The notes: generated from the sequence alone by a model not told the origin. A stretch of DNA of 64,000 bases from Planotetraspora kaengkrachanensis (GCF_016862895.1 NZ_BONV01000006.1:186001-250000); one strand, 5' to 3'; counted from the first letter of the stretch, positions 15,484 to 24,474 are shown. Numbers and translations: made by a program.

Positions 15484-16106
15484 CATGGTCACGCGACGAA
15501 ATGGCCGCCCGTGCCGCCGCCGAGCTCACGGACGGCCAGCATGTCAATCTGGGAATCGGGATCCCCACGCTGATCACCGGCCATCTCCGTGATCGCGCGA
15601 TCATGCTCCATTCCGAGAACGGGATCATGGGGCTGGGCGGCTACCCGCTTCCGGGGGATGAGGACGCCGACATCATCAATGCCGGCAAGGAGACGGCCAC
15701 GACGGTCGCCGGCTCGTCGTTCTTTGATTCCGCGATGTCGTTCGCGATGATCCGCGGAGGTCATATCGAGGTGGCGATCCTCGGGGCCATGCAGGTCTCT
15801 GTCGCCGGAGACCTCGCGAACTGGACCGACGATGGAGCCAGGGTCAAGGGGATGGGCGGCGCGATGGACCTCAGTGTCGGCGCGAAGAAGGTGATCGCCG
15901 TCATGACTCACCGCACCCGTGAAGGGCAACTGAAGCTTGTCCGGGAGTGCAGTCTGCCGATCACTGCCCGTGCAGCAGTCAGCACGGTCATCACTGACAT
16001 CGGCGTGTTCGACGTGCGGGAGGATCACTTCAGGCTCCGGGAGATCGCACCGGGCGTGCCCGCACTGGATCCGGAACTGTCCAGGATGCTGCGCCCCGGC
16101 CGGTGA
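15480..16106 (+). CDS. 3-oxoacid CoA-transferase family, subunit B
   Basis: This 208-aa beta subunit of the CoA-transferase carries the catalytic glutamate in HSENGIMG (Glu46), which forms the enzyme-CoA thioester. Other landmarks are GQHVNLGIGIPTL, FDSAMSFAMIRGGHIEVAILGAMQVS and GMGGAMDL. Length and motifs are normal for the family. It starts in the stop of subunit A and should form a heterotetramer with it. It is 140 bp before the DinB-fold enzyme. Confidence 0.9.
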   Translation: MTWSRDEMAARAAAELTDGQHVNLGIGIPTLITGHLRDRAIMLHSENGIMGLGGYPLPGDEDADIINAGKETATTVAGSSFFDSAMSFAMIRGGHIEVAILGAMQVSVAGDLANWTDDGARVKGMGGAMDLSVGAKKVIAVMTHRTREGQLKLVRECSLPITARAAVSTVITDIGVFDVREDHFRLREIAPGVPALDPELSRMLRPGR

Positions 16107-16246
16107 CCGTGCCCGGATGCAGGTCAAATGAGTGAGCTGACGCCCGCGGACTCCGCTTGAAGTTACGGCAGAGGAACAAGAAGATCGCATTGAGTGACCT
16201 GGCCCGCGAACTTCGAGTAGATCACAAAGCACTTGGAGGTGCAGCG

Positions 16247-17026
16247 ATGGACACATCCGCGTATTTGAAGGCCGTTGTCGAGCAGACGATCACGTTTGCC
16301 GATTGGGTGGACGGCCGGGATGCGGCGGCCCCGGTGCCGACATGTCCGAAGTGGACGCTGGCCGATCTTGTCGACCATGTCGGCGGGACACAGCGGATGG
16401 TGGCGATGCTCGTGGGTGAGCAGATGACCGAGCCGAGCAGGGCGTACGCCGGCTACGTTCCGGGCCCGGCCGATTCGAGCCAGTGGCGCGCCTGGCTGAG
16501 CGACGGCGCGGCCGAGGCGAGACAGGCGTTCGCATCGGTCGCCGATGACACGCCGGTGTGGGATCCGTCGGGCTGCGCCGCAGGCGTGCCGTTCTGGTCA
16601 CGTCGGCTGTTCGGCGAGGCTTGCTTGCATCGTGCGGACGCGGCTGCGGCGCTCGGCATGCGGTACAAATTGGCGCCGGAGCTTGCCGTTGCGGCCATCG
16701 AGGACTGGCTGGACACGATGACTTCCCGCGGCTACTGGGAGAACAAGCCGGGCTTCGCCGATGCGATGCGCGGGGGCGGTCAGACTCTGCATTTCCACGC
16801 GACCGACGCGCCTGGGGAGTGGGTGGCACGCCGGGAACCGGACATGGTCGTGCTGGAGCGCACGCACACCAAGGCGGACGTCGTGGTACGCGGCCCAGCC
16901 GTCGAGCTCCTGCTCGTGATCAGCAGGCGTCGCCCACTGGATGCGGCTCCCACGCTGGAATTGCAGGGGGATCGAGCGCTGCTCGACCACTGGATCGAAC
17001 ACATGGACTGGGTCACCAACGGCTGA
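16247..17026 (+). CDS. Maleylpyruvate isomerase-family, mycothiol-dependent-type enzyme
   Basis: This 259-aa protein has the DinB-like four-helix N-terminal domain and C-terminal domain of the maleylpyruvate isomerase family. These enzymes use mycothiol, the thiol cofactor of actinobacteria. The metal-site pattern is visible: DHVGGTQ (His, about residue 44) and FGEACLHRADA (Glu and His, about 125-132). GGAGG precedes the ATG at 16247; an upstream extension is rejected. It follows the CoA-transferase genes, so it may act in the same pathway. The actual substrate is not predictable, since most family members are not isomerases. Confidence 0.85.
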   Translation: MDTSAYLKAVVEQTITFADWVDGRDAAAPVPTCPKWTLADLVDHVGGTQRMVAMLVGEQMTEPSRAYAGYVPGPADSSQWRAWLSDGAAEARQAFASVADDTPVWDPSGCAAGVPFWSRRLFGEACLHRADAAAALGMRYKLAPELAVAAIEDWLDTMTSRGYWENKPGFADAMRGGGQTLHFHATDAPGEWVARREPDMVVLERTHTKADVVVRGPAVELLLVISRRRPLDAAPTLELQGDRALLDHWIEHMDWVTNG

Positions 17027-17221
17027 CCCACGCTTGGATACAACCTCGCGCCCAGCGTCGCCATCGCCTCCAACGAGAGCCTCAGCGGCTGGACCAAGAC
17101 CTTCACCGACCCCCGCCTCTGCGCCGCGATCGTCGACCGACTCACCTTCGGCGGCAACATCATCGAAACCGGCACCGACTCCTGCCGCCTCGCCCAGACC
17201 CGTGCAGCACGCCGGCCCTGA
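17027..17221 (+). pseudogene. istB: IS21-family IstB helper ATPase, C-terminal remnant
   Basis: Directly after the stop of the preceding gene and in the same frame, 64 codons read YNLAPSVAIASNESLSGW, then TDPRLCAAIVDRLTFGGN and IIETGTDSCRLAQT before a stop. This is the conserved C-terminus of IstB, the ATPase of IS21-type elements (DPRLxAAIVDRLTFxxxIIETGTxSYR). There is no start and no ATPase core, so it is a remnant of an insertion that landed behind the mycothiol-type gene. The following 70 bases may include an element end. Confidence 0.75.
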
Positions 17222-17299
17222 CTGCCGGCGGACACCGAAAACCGGGTCTGATGCCGATTTCGTGATGGATTCACTGGCCGTGATCTTTGGGGCTGCCGG

Positions 17300-17677
17300 T
17301 CAGGCGATCCAGGGGGGTGTGATCTTGTTGTCGGCGTCGCCGGGGGTCCAGGCGTGAGCGTCGGCGGGAGCCGTGACGATGGCCGTGTAGCCCTGGGGGC
17401 CGGCAATGAGCTGGCGGGTGACGTGGGCGGGTAGTACGGCTGTGTCGCCGGGGCCCGCCGTGGAGGTTTCGCCGCCGAGTTCGATGGTCGCCTCCCCTTC
17501 GAGGAAGGTCCAGATCTGTTCGACGTCGAAGATGTGGGCGGGGCCCTTCACGTCGGGTTTGACCTCGGTGCGCCAGATAGAGGATCGCGCACCGCCCAGG
17601 GTCGGCGAGGCGAGGGTGGTCATGACGGCGTTCGGGGTCTCAGATCGACGGCTTTCGGCATGACGGACGAGCGTCAC
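17300..17677 (-). CDS. Small single-domain cupin protein
   Basis: This 125-aa cupin has the conserved beta-barrel landmarks AHIFDVEQIWTFLEGEATIELGG (first motif) and TAGPGDTAVLPAHVTRQLI (second motif). It has no signal and is presumably a cytoplasmic metal-dependent or ligand-binding protein. The GTG start at 17677 lies 15 bases from a palindrome shared with the divergent MarR-type gene, so it is the likely repression target. The function is unknown. Confidence 0.83.
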   Translation of the reverse strand: MTLVRHAESRRSETPNAVMTTLASPTLGGARSSIWRTEVKPDVKGPAHIFDVEQIWTFLEGEATIELGGETSTAGPGDTAVLPAHVTRQLIAGPQGYTAIVTAPADAHAWTPGDADNKITPPWIA

Positions 17678-17691
17678 GGTTCACATCCCTA

Positions 17692-17735
17692 ATATAGACA
17701 ATGTCGTTGTCCATATGGTTAATGAGGTTGTCCAT
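17692..17735. promoter_or_regulatory. Operator between cupin and MarR genes, with a second half-site
   Basis: ATATAGACAA (17692-17701) is mirrored by TTGTCCATAT (17707-17716), with one mismatched pair, around five bases. The half TTGTCCAT recurs at 17728-17735, 21 bp (two turns) downstream, just before the MarR start. This is consistent with autoregulation by the adjacent MarR protein. Confidence 0.65.
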
Positions 17736-17736
17736 C

Positions 17737-18219
17737 GTGTCAAGCGATCTGCCGGGCTTCGAATTGCCGCTGCGGCTGCTGCTGGGGTTTCGGGCGCTCA
17801 TCGACGAGCTGCATGAGGAGCTCGCCCGGCAGGGCCATCCGCAGATGCGGCCCATGCACGGGTTCATCTTCCAGGCCATCATGCGGGCCGGCGGCCCGTA
17901 CGGGGCGACGGCCGCCGACCTGGGCCGCGCGCTGGGCGTCTCCAAGCAAGCGGCGGGCAAGACCATCGGCATGCTGGAGGGTCTCGGCTATCTGCGGCCC
18001 GGGTACGATCCTGGCGATGCGCGCCGTAAGACGTACACGCTGACCCCGCACGCCTACGACGCGCTCGAGCGGTCGGAGCAGATCTTCGAGGACCTGCGCG
18101 ACCAGTGGGCCGAGACCATCGGCGAGGACCGGCTGCGGGGCATGGTGGAGGACCTGCGCAAGGTCACGCCACCCGACGCTTTCCGCCTCGACACGCCACA
18201 GTGGTTCAACTCACCGTGA
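17737..18219 (+). CDS. MarR-family transcriptional regulator
   Basis: This 160-aa winged-helix regulator reads GATAADLGRALGVSKQAAGKTIGMLEGLGYLRPGYDPGDARRKTYTLT in its DNA-binding part (key residues: LGVSKQAAGKTIGMLE helix and DPGDARRK wing). I choose GTG at 17737, with GAGG nine bases upstream. An in-frame ATG at 17701 would put the operator palindrome inside the coding region and add 12 residues unlike the family. It is divergent from the cupin gene, its probable target. Confidence 0.85.
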   Translation: MSSDLPGFELPLRLLLGFRALIDELHEELARQGHPQMRPMHGFIFQAIMRAGGPYGATAADLGRALGVSKQAAGKTIGMLEGLGYLRPGYDPGDARRKTYTLTPHAYDALERSEQIFEDLRDQWAETIGEDRLRGMVEDLRKVTPPDAFRLDTPQWFNSP

Positions 18220-18284
18220 CGATCCCTTTGAACAACTCAAGTCCACACGCCAGACGCAGTGCGGTCATTGCTCCCAAACATTGA

Positions 18285-18586
18285 TCACAGCTCCGACCAC
18301 CCCATGCGGTCAGAACCCGCGAACAAGCGTGACGACCCCGACCGCAGTTTCGCGATCTTCAGTTCCAAGTCCCCGGCCGCAGTGGTCAGCAGCCGGTCCC
18401 GGTGACCGTTGCGGTGGGTGGTTCGCTGATCGGAGCGTTGGTGCGGGGCGGCGCCGATCACCGCGGTCGCCTCGGCCTCGATAAACGCTTGCAGCACGGC
18501 TGTAGACCGTGGCGGATGACGTCGTCGGCGTCGGCGGCTTTCAAAGACTCCAACAGGTCGAGCAGGGCAGACTGATCCAGAGCCAT
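18285..18586 (-). pseudogene. IS256-family (Mutator-type) transposase, truncated and frameshifted 5' remnant
   Basis: Reverse translation from the ATG at 18586 gives MALDQSALLDLLESLKAADA and DDVIRHGLQP. After a shift in frame near 18497 it gives LQAFIEAEATAVIGAAPHQR, THRNGHRDR and LELKIAKLRSGS. This is the N-terminus of an actinobacterial IS256-type transposase. The DDE catalytic region is missing. The rest of the gap (18220-19161) contains what looks like the outer end of this element (to about 18720) and a short hairpin, GGGGTG/CACCCC, at 18942-18957, with no other gene. Confidence 0.75.
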
Positions 18587-19161
18587 CGAGTGGTGTCCTT
18601 CGCGAGAACCCTTGGTCGGGAACTCGCTGACCGTCACACGATGGCTCGCCCCATGTCCGGGGCTTGCGTCAGCAGCTTGGAGTTACACCACCCGAGGGGA
18701 CGCCACCCCGGCGAGGCGTAGCAGGTCCCGAAGGGGCGTTCTCACATCGGAAATCTCGCCGGTCCCTGAAGACTCCTGCGAGAAGCCGCACCGCCGGCAG
18801 ACGCGTTGGCCGCCCTCTCGCGACGCCCTATGAGCGGTGACCCGGCGCCTGGCACGGTCGGCGAATATGGCGTCTCATTCACTCGCGCGACGGCCGCGAT
18901 GTCTGCTTTGTAGTGTCCGTGAAATGTGAGACGGCCGAAAGGGGGTGCCAGCACCCCTAGGCGTCAGGACCCCAGTGCTGCACTATGACGAAAACGAGCT
19001 CGGGCGCCCTCCTGCCACCACTCGCGAGAAAGGCGTTGCATCGGCGATCTCGCGCGACTCTCGCGAGTATTCACCGGGTCCGCAGACCGTTGAGGCCCCA
19101 CTGGGATCGCTGTGATCAGAGAGCGCCTATAGCCGTAGTCCTCGAATACAAGGAGCACACG

Positions 19162-20280
19162 ATGGCCATCTCGTTGACCGCATCTCCGGACGCGCCGCTC
19201 ATCGAGCCGGGAACCTCGGCGCCGGTGTCCGTGCAGTACATTAACACAAACGGTTTCTTCGAGATATTCCTCTGGGAACGCATTGTCGGCGAGAAATGGC
19301 AGTTAATCGATCTGGCCTCTCGCGTGACCGACCCGATCCACGATGTGACAAAGGAAGGGATCATATTTCAGCGCATCGGCGCCGGGCAGATCTATCAGGT
19401 TCGCATGTATCACGAGAAGGACGCCAACCCGAACGAGCCGGACATGCCGCGCCCAGACGCGCAGGTCACAGTGGTCGGGCTCGCCAAGGGGCCCGATCCC
19501 GCGAATCTCGCCGAGACCCAGGAGATGGGTGTGGGTGGCACCTGGGCGTCCTGGCACATCACGACGACGGTTCCGACCTTCTTCACCGTCCAGGTCAGCG
19601 CTGCTCCTCCCGAGGTGGACGGCGATGGAATGCCCTTCTTCGTCAATCCACTGGCCTTCGGTGCAACGAACGCCTTCGACACGAATCATTTCCTGGAGGT
19701 GGCGTCGTGGGACCTGGTGCCGGGAAATAGCTACCATGCTCTGGTCCTCTTGAGCAACGAAAAGGGTGAGTGGCAGGTCCTTCAGTTCGCTCTCCAGACG
19801 AAGCTTCGGAAGGTGACGATCGTCCTCGACGAAATCCATGTCATTAATGACGGCGACTTCGGGGACAACAAGGCGCGATTCAGTGTCTGGGTGAAGGAAG
19901 GAGGGAAGGACGTCCGGGGATTTAATCTCCCTGAACGCGAGATATCGGACAGGCCGGATCCGGGCAAGGAATGGCAGGAGCATATTAAGTTGCCGGCAGA
20001 TTGGTCGCCGGTCGTCATCGGCCCGGCGCAGGTAACACTAGAGAACGCCACCGTGTCGATCTTGACCAGGGGTGTCGCGCCAGTCGTGATCGGGAAGGAT
20101 CAGATAGCCGGGAACTTCGTGGGCGCCAAGGCGTTTCATGATGCCCTGTTTCGTTTCGGGATCGGTTCGGCAGACGAAGAGGTCCAGGGCGCGCAATTGA
20201 CGACGCGAGCGATTCATCTGTCAAGCGACGACGAGTTCGAATACAGTGTCACGGCATTCTTCACGGTTGAGTACGTCTAG
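19162..20280 (+). CDS. Unrecognised 372-aa protein, probably all-beta
   Basis: I do not recognise this protein. It starts at ATG 19162, with AAGGAG six bases upstream. The sequence looks like repeated beta-sandwich segments (MAISLTASPDAPLIEPGTS, FFEIFLWERIVGEKWQLID, HITTTVPTFFTVQVSAAPP, KVTIVLDEIHVINDGDFGDN, WSPVVIGPAQVTLENATVS). There is no signal peptide, transmembrane segment or cysteine cluster. Codon use is less GC3-biased than in its neighbours (many ATT, AAT, TTC/TTT and TCA-type codons), and it lies between IS debris and the glycoside regulon, which suggests transfer. A role in surface binding or as a structural protein is possible but not shown. Confidence 0.7.
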   Translation: MAISLTASPDAPLIEPGTSAPVSVQYINTNGFFEIFLWERIVGEKWQLIDLASRVTDPIHDVTKEGIIFQRIGAGQIYQVRMYHEKDANPNEPDMPRPDAQVTVVGLAKGPDPANLAETQEMGVGGTWASWHITTTVPTFFTVQVSAAPPEVDGDGMPFFVNPLAFGATNAFDTNHFLEVASWDLVPGNSYHALVLLSNEKGEWQVLQFALQTKLRKVTIVLDEIHVINDGDFGDNKARFSVWVKEGGKDVRGFNLPEREISDRPDPGKEWQEHIKLPADWSPVVIGPAQVTLENATVSILTRGVAPVVIGKDQIAGNFVGAKAFHDALFRFGIGSADEEVQGAQLTTRAIHLSSDDEFEYSVTAFFTVEYV

Positions 20281-20363
20281 ATCGCGGCTTCGTTCGCCTC
20301 TGGATGCGATATCTGGCCGCAGGCAGAGCCCGCTACTCGGGGCGATGAATCTCTGAATGGGGC

Positions 20364-20391
20364 GGTGGCCCGGCGGTAGCGCCGGGCTGCC
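20364..20391 (+). terminator. Hairpin downstream of the 372-aa gene
   Basis: GGTGGCCCGGCG (20364-20375) pairs with CGCCGGGCTGCC (20380-20391) over 12 bp, including G-U pairs, around a GTAG loop, 84 bp after the stop. No U-run follows, as is common in high-GC terminators. The rest of 20281-20740 has no gene that I can support. Confidence 0.55.
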
Positions 20392-20746
20392 ATGAGCTTG
20401 GCGGAATGGCTGGGCAGGACCGCCCCCAGGAGATCCGGACGCCCGCAACCGTCTGGCTCGGCAGGCCGGTGTGACGATCTCCAGTTTGGAGACGTTGCCC
20501 ACGGTCTTGCCGTACGCCGGCGCCGTGGACCCGCAGAAGTTGTTCCCGATCATCCGCACGGGCGTGCACCGGCATGAGTGGAGGGGCGCGGCCCGAAGAT
20601 CAGTCGCGTCTCCTCCGCCTTCCAGGCCGGCGCAGAGATCGGATGAAGGGGTCTTCCAGAAGCAGCGCCCGACACTCTGATCTCCGGACGATGGATCTCG
20701 CCGAGAAGCCGGGGTTCCACGCTGTGAACAGAAGATCGTCTGTGTG

Positions 20747-20807
20747 TTGACAGGCGAACGGATTCGTGGGATCACAAACGAAAGATCCGATCCGTGAGCG
20801 CTCACGG
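20747..20807 (+). promoter_or_regulatory. Promoter and LacI-type operator O1 of the secreted GH29-like gene
   Basis: TTGACA (20747-20752) serves as the -35 box. It is followed by TGGGATCACA (20767-20776) and AGATCC (20783-20788), a block repeated in front of the second secreted enzyme. CCGTGAGCGCTCACGG at 20792-20807 is a perfect 16-bp palindrome of the LacI/GalR type, 54 bp before the start codon and positioned to block elongation or initiation. Confidence 0.8.
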
Positions 20808-20860
20808 GAGCGCTACCGGATGAAGCCCACCGGATCCCACCCCCCAAGCAAGGAGCCCAG

Positions 20861-23029
20861 ATGGCCGGTACGACCACTCGGAGGAGGCGGTTCGCCGCCG
20901 CGTTCGTCGCGGTGATGTCCCTCCTCCTCGGCATGTCACTCGCGACCCCCGCGCGAGCCGATCTCCAGAACCCGCGTCAGGCGTTCCTGCGCTCGTCCGT
21001 GTCGGGGTTGTTTCTGCACTGGGGGCTGCGCACGTCGCCGCAGCACACCAACTGCGCCCAGTGGGAGGCGGACGTCACCAACGGCGGCTGGACCCCGGGC
21101 TACTGGGTCTCCGAGGCCCAGAAGCTGCACGCGCAGTACATCGTTCTCGCCGCCTTCCACAGCCGGCTCGGGTACGCCCGGCCGTGGCCGTCCTCGATAC
21201 CCGGAAGCTGTCGCACGTCCCGCGACTTCCTCGGTGAGCTGATCAGCGCCGCGAACGCGCAGGGCCTGAAGGTCATCCTCTACATGACCGACGACCCGCA
21301 GTGGCACAACGAGGGACTGAGCTCGGGTGACTGGCTCGACTCCGCGGCCTACTCCACGTACAAGGGCCACACCGTCGACCTGACCACCCGGGATGGCTTC
21401 GGCGAGTTCAGCTACGACAACATCCTTGAGGTCACGAACCGCTACCCGAACCTGTCCGGGTTCTGGATCGACAACGACAACGCGTACTGGGAGAGCCACG
21501 ACCTGTACGAGCAGATCTACCAGCTCCGCCCGAGCTACACGATCAGCAACAACAACGAGGACACGCCGATCATGGACATGATCAGCAACGAGCAGAAGAC
21601 CGGCATGTCCCCGAGCTACGACTACCCGCAGGCGGTCTACACGGCGGCGCCGCGGCTGATCGAGGCCGACTTCAAGCTCCCGTCGACCGGCGCGTGGTGG
21701 TACGACGGGTCCAATCCCTCGGTCGACCGCAAGCTCACCCTCGGCCGTCTGGTCACCAACGCCGGTTCCTCCATCAAGGCGCTCATGGCGGAGACCGCGC
21801 AGGTCAACGGCAAGTTCCCGTCGAATCAGGAGGCCTTCAACGACTTCGCCGACGACTACCTGGACCAGATCTGGCCGTCGCTGAACGGCACCGAGGGCGG
21901 CGGGTACATGTACGGCGGCCTCAAGCCCGGCTTCTGGAACAACGGAGCCCACGGCGTGACGACGATCAGCAAGACCAATCCGAACCTGCACTACATCCAC
22001 GTCGTAACCCCGCCGTCGGGGAGCACGCTGCAGGTGCGCGACAACGGGTACCGGATCACCGGCGTGACCAACCTGCGCACCGGCGCCGCGCTGAGCTTCA
22101 CCCAGGCCGACGGCACTCTGACGATCAGCGGCGTCTCCGGCTGGGATCCGTACGACACCGTCTTCAAGGTCACCTCCAGCGGCCGGGAGGGCGTCTACAC
22201 GGGTGTCACGGTCGGCGCCACCGCCTCGGCGAGCGGGCACGCCGCGTCGGCCGCGGGCGACGGGAACTACCTGACCTACTGGGACAGCAACAAGACCACC
22301 CCGGTTTCGCTCACCTATGACCTGGGCTCCGCAAAGGCGGTCCGCTACATCGGGATCAACCAGCGGGAGGACTCGGTGAGCTACGCCCGGTCGGACACCG
22401 AGCAGTCCGCCCGGATCCAGGACTATCGGGTGTACGTCTCAAGCAACGGCACGAGCTGGGGGAGTCCGATCAAGACGGGCACCCTGCTGAGCCAGCGCGG
22501 GGTGCAGTTCATCGATCTGCCCGCCACCACCACGCGGTACGTGCGGCTGGAGGTGGTCGACACCTACGCCGCCTCGACCGACACCACCCGCTACAAGCGG
22601 CTGCGCGTCGACGAGACCTGGATCGGCGGCTCCTACGCCGGGAGCGGCGCGGGCGGGGGGACCACCTCGATCGAGGCGGAGACCGGCACGCTGAACGGCT
22701 CCGCGGTGGCCGCCGCCTGCGCGACCTGCTCGGGCGGCGCGAAGGTGCGGTTCATCGGGAACAACTCGGCGAACCACGACACCCTGACGGTCAACGCCGC
22801 CACGGCGGGCACCAGGCAGCTCACCGTGTACGCCGAGGTCGATGGCACGCGGTCGTTCTTCGTCAGCGTCAACGGCGGCACGGGGGCCGAACTCCCGATG
22901 ACCGGTTCGAGCTGGTCGACTCCCACCACCGCGACCATGAACGTCAGCCTCAACGCGGGCGCCAACACTCTGCGGTTCTACAACAACGGAGCCAACGCGC
23001 CCGACCTCGACAAGATCACCATCAGCTGA
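20861..23029 (+). CDS. Secreted GH29-like glycoside hydrolase with F5/8C-type and CBM modules
   Basis: This 722-aa exported enzyme has a signal peptide with RRRRF (cleavage near ARA-DLQ, residue 33). A TIM-barrel domain related to alpha-L-fucosidase family GH29 follows: GLFLHWGLRTSPQ, AQYIVLAAFHSRLGY, LKVILYMTDDPQWH and GFWIDNDNAYW, where Asp204 sits at the nucleophile position. After residue 440 there is a galactose-binding-like F5/8 type C module (YWDSNKTTPVSLTYDLGSAK) and a final beta module (SIEAETGTLNGSA, VRFIGNNS). AAGGAG precedes the ATG. It is similar over its length to the gene at 30075. The fucosidase label is by fold; the true sugar is unknown. Confidence 0.8.
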   Translation: MAGTTTRRRRFAAAFVAVMSLLLGMSLATPARADLQNPRQAFLRSSVSGLFLHWGLRTSPQHTNCAQWEADVTNGGWTPGYWVSEAQKLHAQYIVLAAFHSRLGYARPWPSSIPGSCRTSRDFLGELISAANAQGLKVILYMTDDPQWHNEGLSSGDWLDSAAYSTYKGHTVDLTTRDGFGEFSYDNILEVTNRYPNLSGFWIDNDNAYWESHDLYEQIYQLRPSYTISNNNEDTPIMDMISNEQKTGMSPSYDYPQAVYTAAPRLIEADFKLPSTGAWWYDGSNPSVDRKLTLGRLVTNAGSSIKALMAETAQVNGKFPSNQEAFNDFADDYLDQIWPSLNGTEGGGYMYGGLKPGFWNNGAHGVTTISKTNPNLHYIHVVTPPSGSTLQVRDNGYRITGVTNLRTGAALSFTQADGTLTISGVSGWDPYDTVFKVTSSGREGVYTGVTVGATASASGHAASAAGDGNYLTYWDSNKTTPVSLTYDLGSAKAVRYIGINQREDSVSYARSDTEQSARIQDYRVYVSSNGTSWGSPIKTGTLLSQRGVQFIDLPATTTRYVRLEVVDTYAASTDTTRYKRLRVDETWIGGSYAGSGAGGGTTSIEAETGTLNGSAVAAACATCSGGAKVRFIGNNSANHDTLTVNAATAGTRQLTVYAEVDGTRSFFVSVNGGTGAELPMTGSSWSTPTTATMNVSLNAGANTLRFYNNGANAPDLDKITIS

Positions 23030-23039
23030 TCGTTTCAGT

Positions 23040-23067
23040 GGGCCCCCGGTGCCGCCCCCGGGGGCCC
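23040..23067. terminator. Terminator hairpin between convergent GH29-like and GH36 genes
   Basis: GGGCCCCCGG (23040-23049) pairs perfectly with CCGGGGGCCC (23058-23067) around an eight-base loop, 11 bp after the stop of the secreted enzyme and 80 bp from the end of the convergent GH36 gene. It can serve both strands. Confidence 0.75.
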
Positions 23068-23148
23068 GCTGGCGTCAGGGGTCTCGGGTCGTCGTGACGG
23101 CCAGGCCCCCGCACCGGCCGGGTCCCGTCACACGACCACGAGGGTCCC

Positions 23149-24474
23149 CTACGGTGTGAAAGGGGTCGCTGGAGGCACCGAGGACAACACGCGACGGGTG
23201 GTCTCGAGGCCCCAGTCGTCGAGGTCGGCGATCCTGTCGGAGGTCGCGCGGAGCCCGCCGAACCGCTCGACGGTCGCGGTCCACTCCTCCCGGCGCTGTA
23301 CGGCGGGGCGGACGATCAGGCAGTCCGGGTCGTTCACCCACAGGCGGCCGTGCTGCCAGGATCGGCCGGTCGTCGAGAGCACGGCGGCCTGTTGTGAAGG
23401 GTCGGACAGGTCACCCGTCCCCGCGTCGTAGGCCGCGGCGATGTCGGGGGAGACCCGCATGGCGTCGACGAGGCCGGCGCTCGGCAGGATGGGGGCGCCG
23501 CTGCCCAGCACGTACGATTCCGGTCCTGCCGCCTCGCGGACGAGCGCCAGCCCCTCCCGGTACGCGGCGATCGGCGAGGCCCCGGAACGCCGCGGCCCGG
23601 CCAGCGCGCCGGCGTACAGGAAGTCGAGCTTGAAGTAGTCGAACCCCCATCCGCGCAGAGTCTGGAAGACCTCACGGAGATAGGCGGCCGCGCCCGGGTG
23701 CGTGACGTCGAGACCGTACAGGTCCTGGTTCCAGTTGTGGCCGGCGTCGCCCACCAGCCACTCGGGATGCCGGCGGGCGAGTTCGCTGCGCGCCCCGACC
23801 AGGAACGGCGAGAGCCACAGCCCCGCGCGCCTGCCCTCGGCGTGGATCCGCGCGGCCGTCTCCGGGATCGAGGAGAAGCGACCCGACGGCGTCAGCCAGT
23901 CACCGATCTCGGCCTGCCAGCCGTCGTCGATCTGGACGACGTCGACAGGCAGGTCGTGTTCGCCCACCGCCCGGAGGTTCTCCAGGACGTCGTCCTCGGT
24001 GACGTCCTCGTAGTAGTGGTACCAGGAGCACCACACGGTGGGCGGTCTGCGCAGCGGGCCCGTGCCCGCCTCGGCGGCGAAGCCGTCGGCCCAGGCGCCG
24101 AGCGCGGCGTCGAGCGGGCCGGGGAAGGTCTTCTCGACGACCTCGTCCGGCCGGTCGGCCGTGATCACCATCTGGTCGTCCACCAGGCGGGCCCGGATCG
24201 AGGGGACCGTCGCAAGACCGTCCCTGGCGGCGAACAGCCGTACCGGGCCGTCCGGCTCGGGGGCCACCGCGAGCAGTCCCTCGCCCTGGAACCCGTCGGC
24301 GGGGGCGGGGAGCCCCGGCCGGTAGCGCATCGTCTGCATGACCTGCTGCACCGGCTGGAAGCCGCGGCCCCCGACGGGGAGCGCCGAGGTCGGCGTCCAG
24401 CTCTGCCAGCCGTGCGCGTGCACCAGCCCGCGTGCCGGATCGACCGGGATCTCGGCGATCGGATGAAAGATCAT
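23149..24474 (-). CDS. Glycoside hydrolase family 36 alpha-galactosidase, intracellular
   Basis: This 441-aa GH36/GH-D clan enzyme hydrolyses terminal alpha-galactosyl-type residues with retention. The barrel motifs are clear: PPTVWCSWYHYYEDV, VDVVQIDDGWQAEIGDW, GLWLSPFLV, FDYFKLDFLYAGAL (nucleophile Asp in KLD) and MRVSPDIAAAYD (acid/base Asp). There is no signal peptide, so it works on imported oligosaccharides. It is shorter than the classical 700-aa enzymes because the N-terminal beta domain is reduced. The start codon overlaps the stop of the permease gene (ATGA, 24471-24474), which makes it the last gene of the transport operon. Confidence 0.87.
   Translation of the reverse strand: MIFHPIAEIPVDPARGLVHAHGWQSWTPTSALPVGGRGFQPVQQVMQTMRYRPGLPAPADGFQGEGLLAVAPEPDGPVRLFAARDGLATVPSIRARLVDDQMVITADRPDEVVEKTFPGPLDAALGAWADGFAAEAGTGPLRRPPTVWCSWYHYYEDVTEDDVLENLRAVGEHDLPVDVVQIDDGWQAEIGDWLTPSGRFSSIPETAARIHAEGRRAGLWLSPFLVGARSELARRHPEWLVGDAGHNWNQDLYGLDVTHPGAAAYLREVFQTLRGWGFDYFKLDFLYAGALAGPRRSGASPIAAYREGLALVREAAGPESYVLGSGAPILPSAGLVDAMRVSPDIAAAYDAGTGDLSDPSQQAAVLSTTGRSWQHGRLWVNDPDCLIVRPAVQRREEWTATVERFGGLRATSDRIADLDDWGLETTRRVLSSVPPATPFTP

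Noticed and set aside
18942-18957. GGGGTG/CACCCC hairpin as a terminator or riboswitch.
   Set aside because: The stem is only 6 bp, with no conserved riboswitch elements and no upstream gene on the + strand that needs a terminator.
20400-20580. Reverse-strand scrap with VRMIGNN, like the VRFIGNN of the enzymes' C-terminal modules.
   Set aside because: Only seven residues agree, and the flanks do not align, so a decayed binding module cannot be supported.
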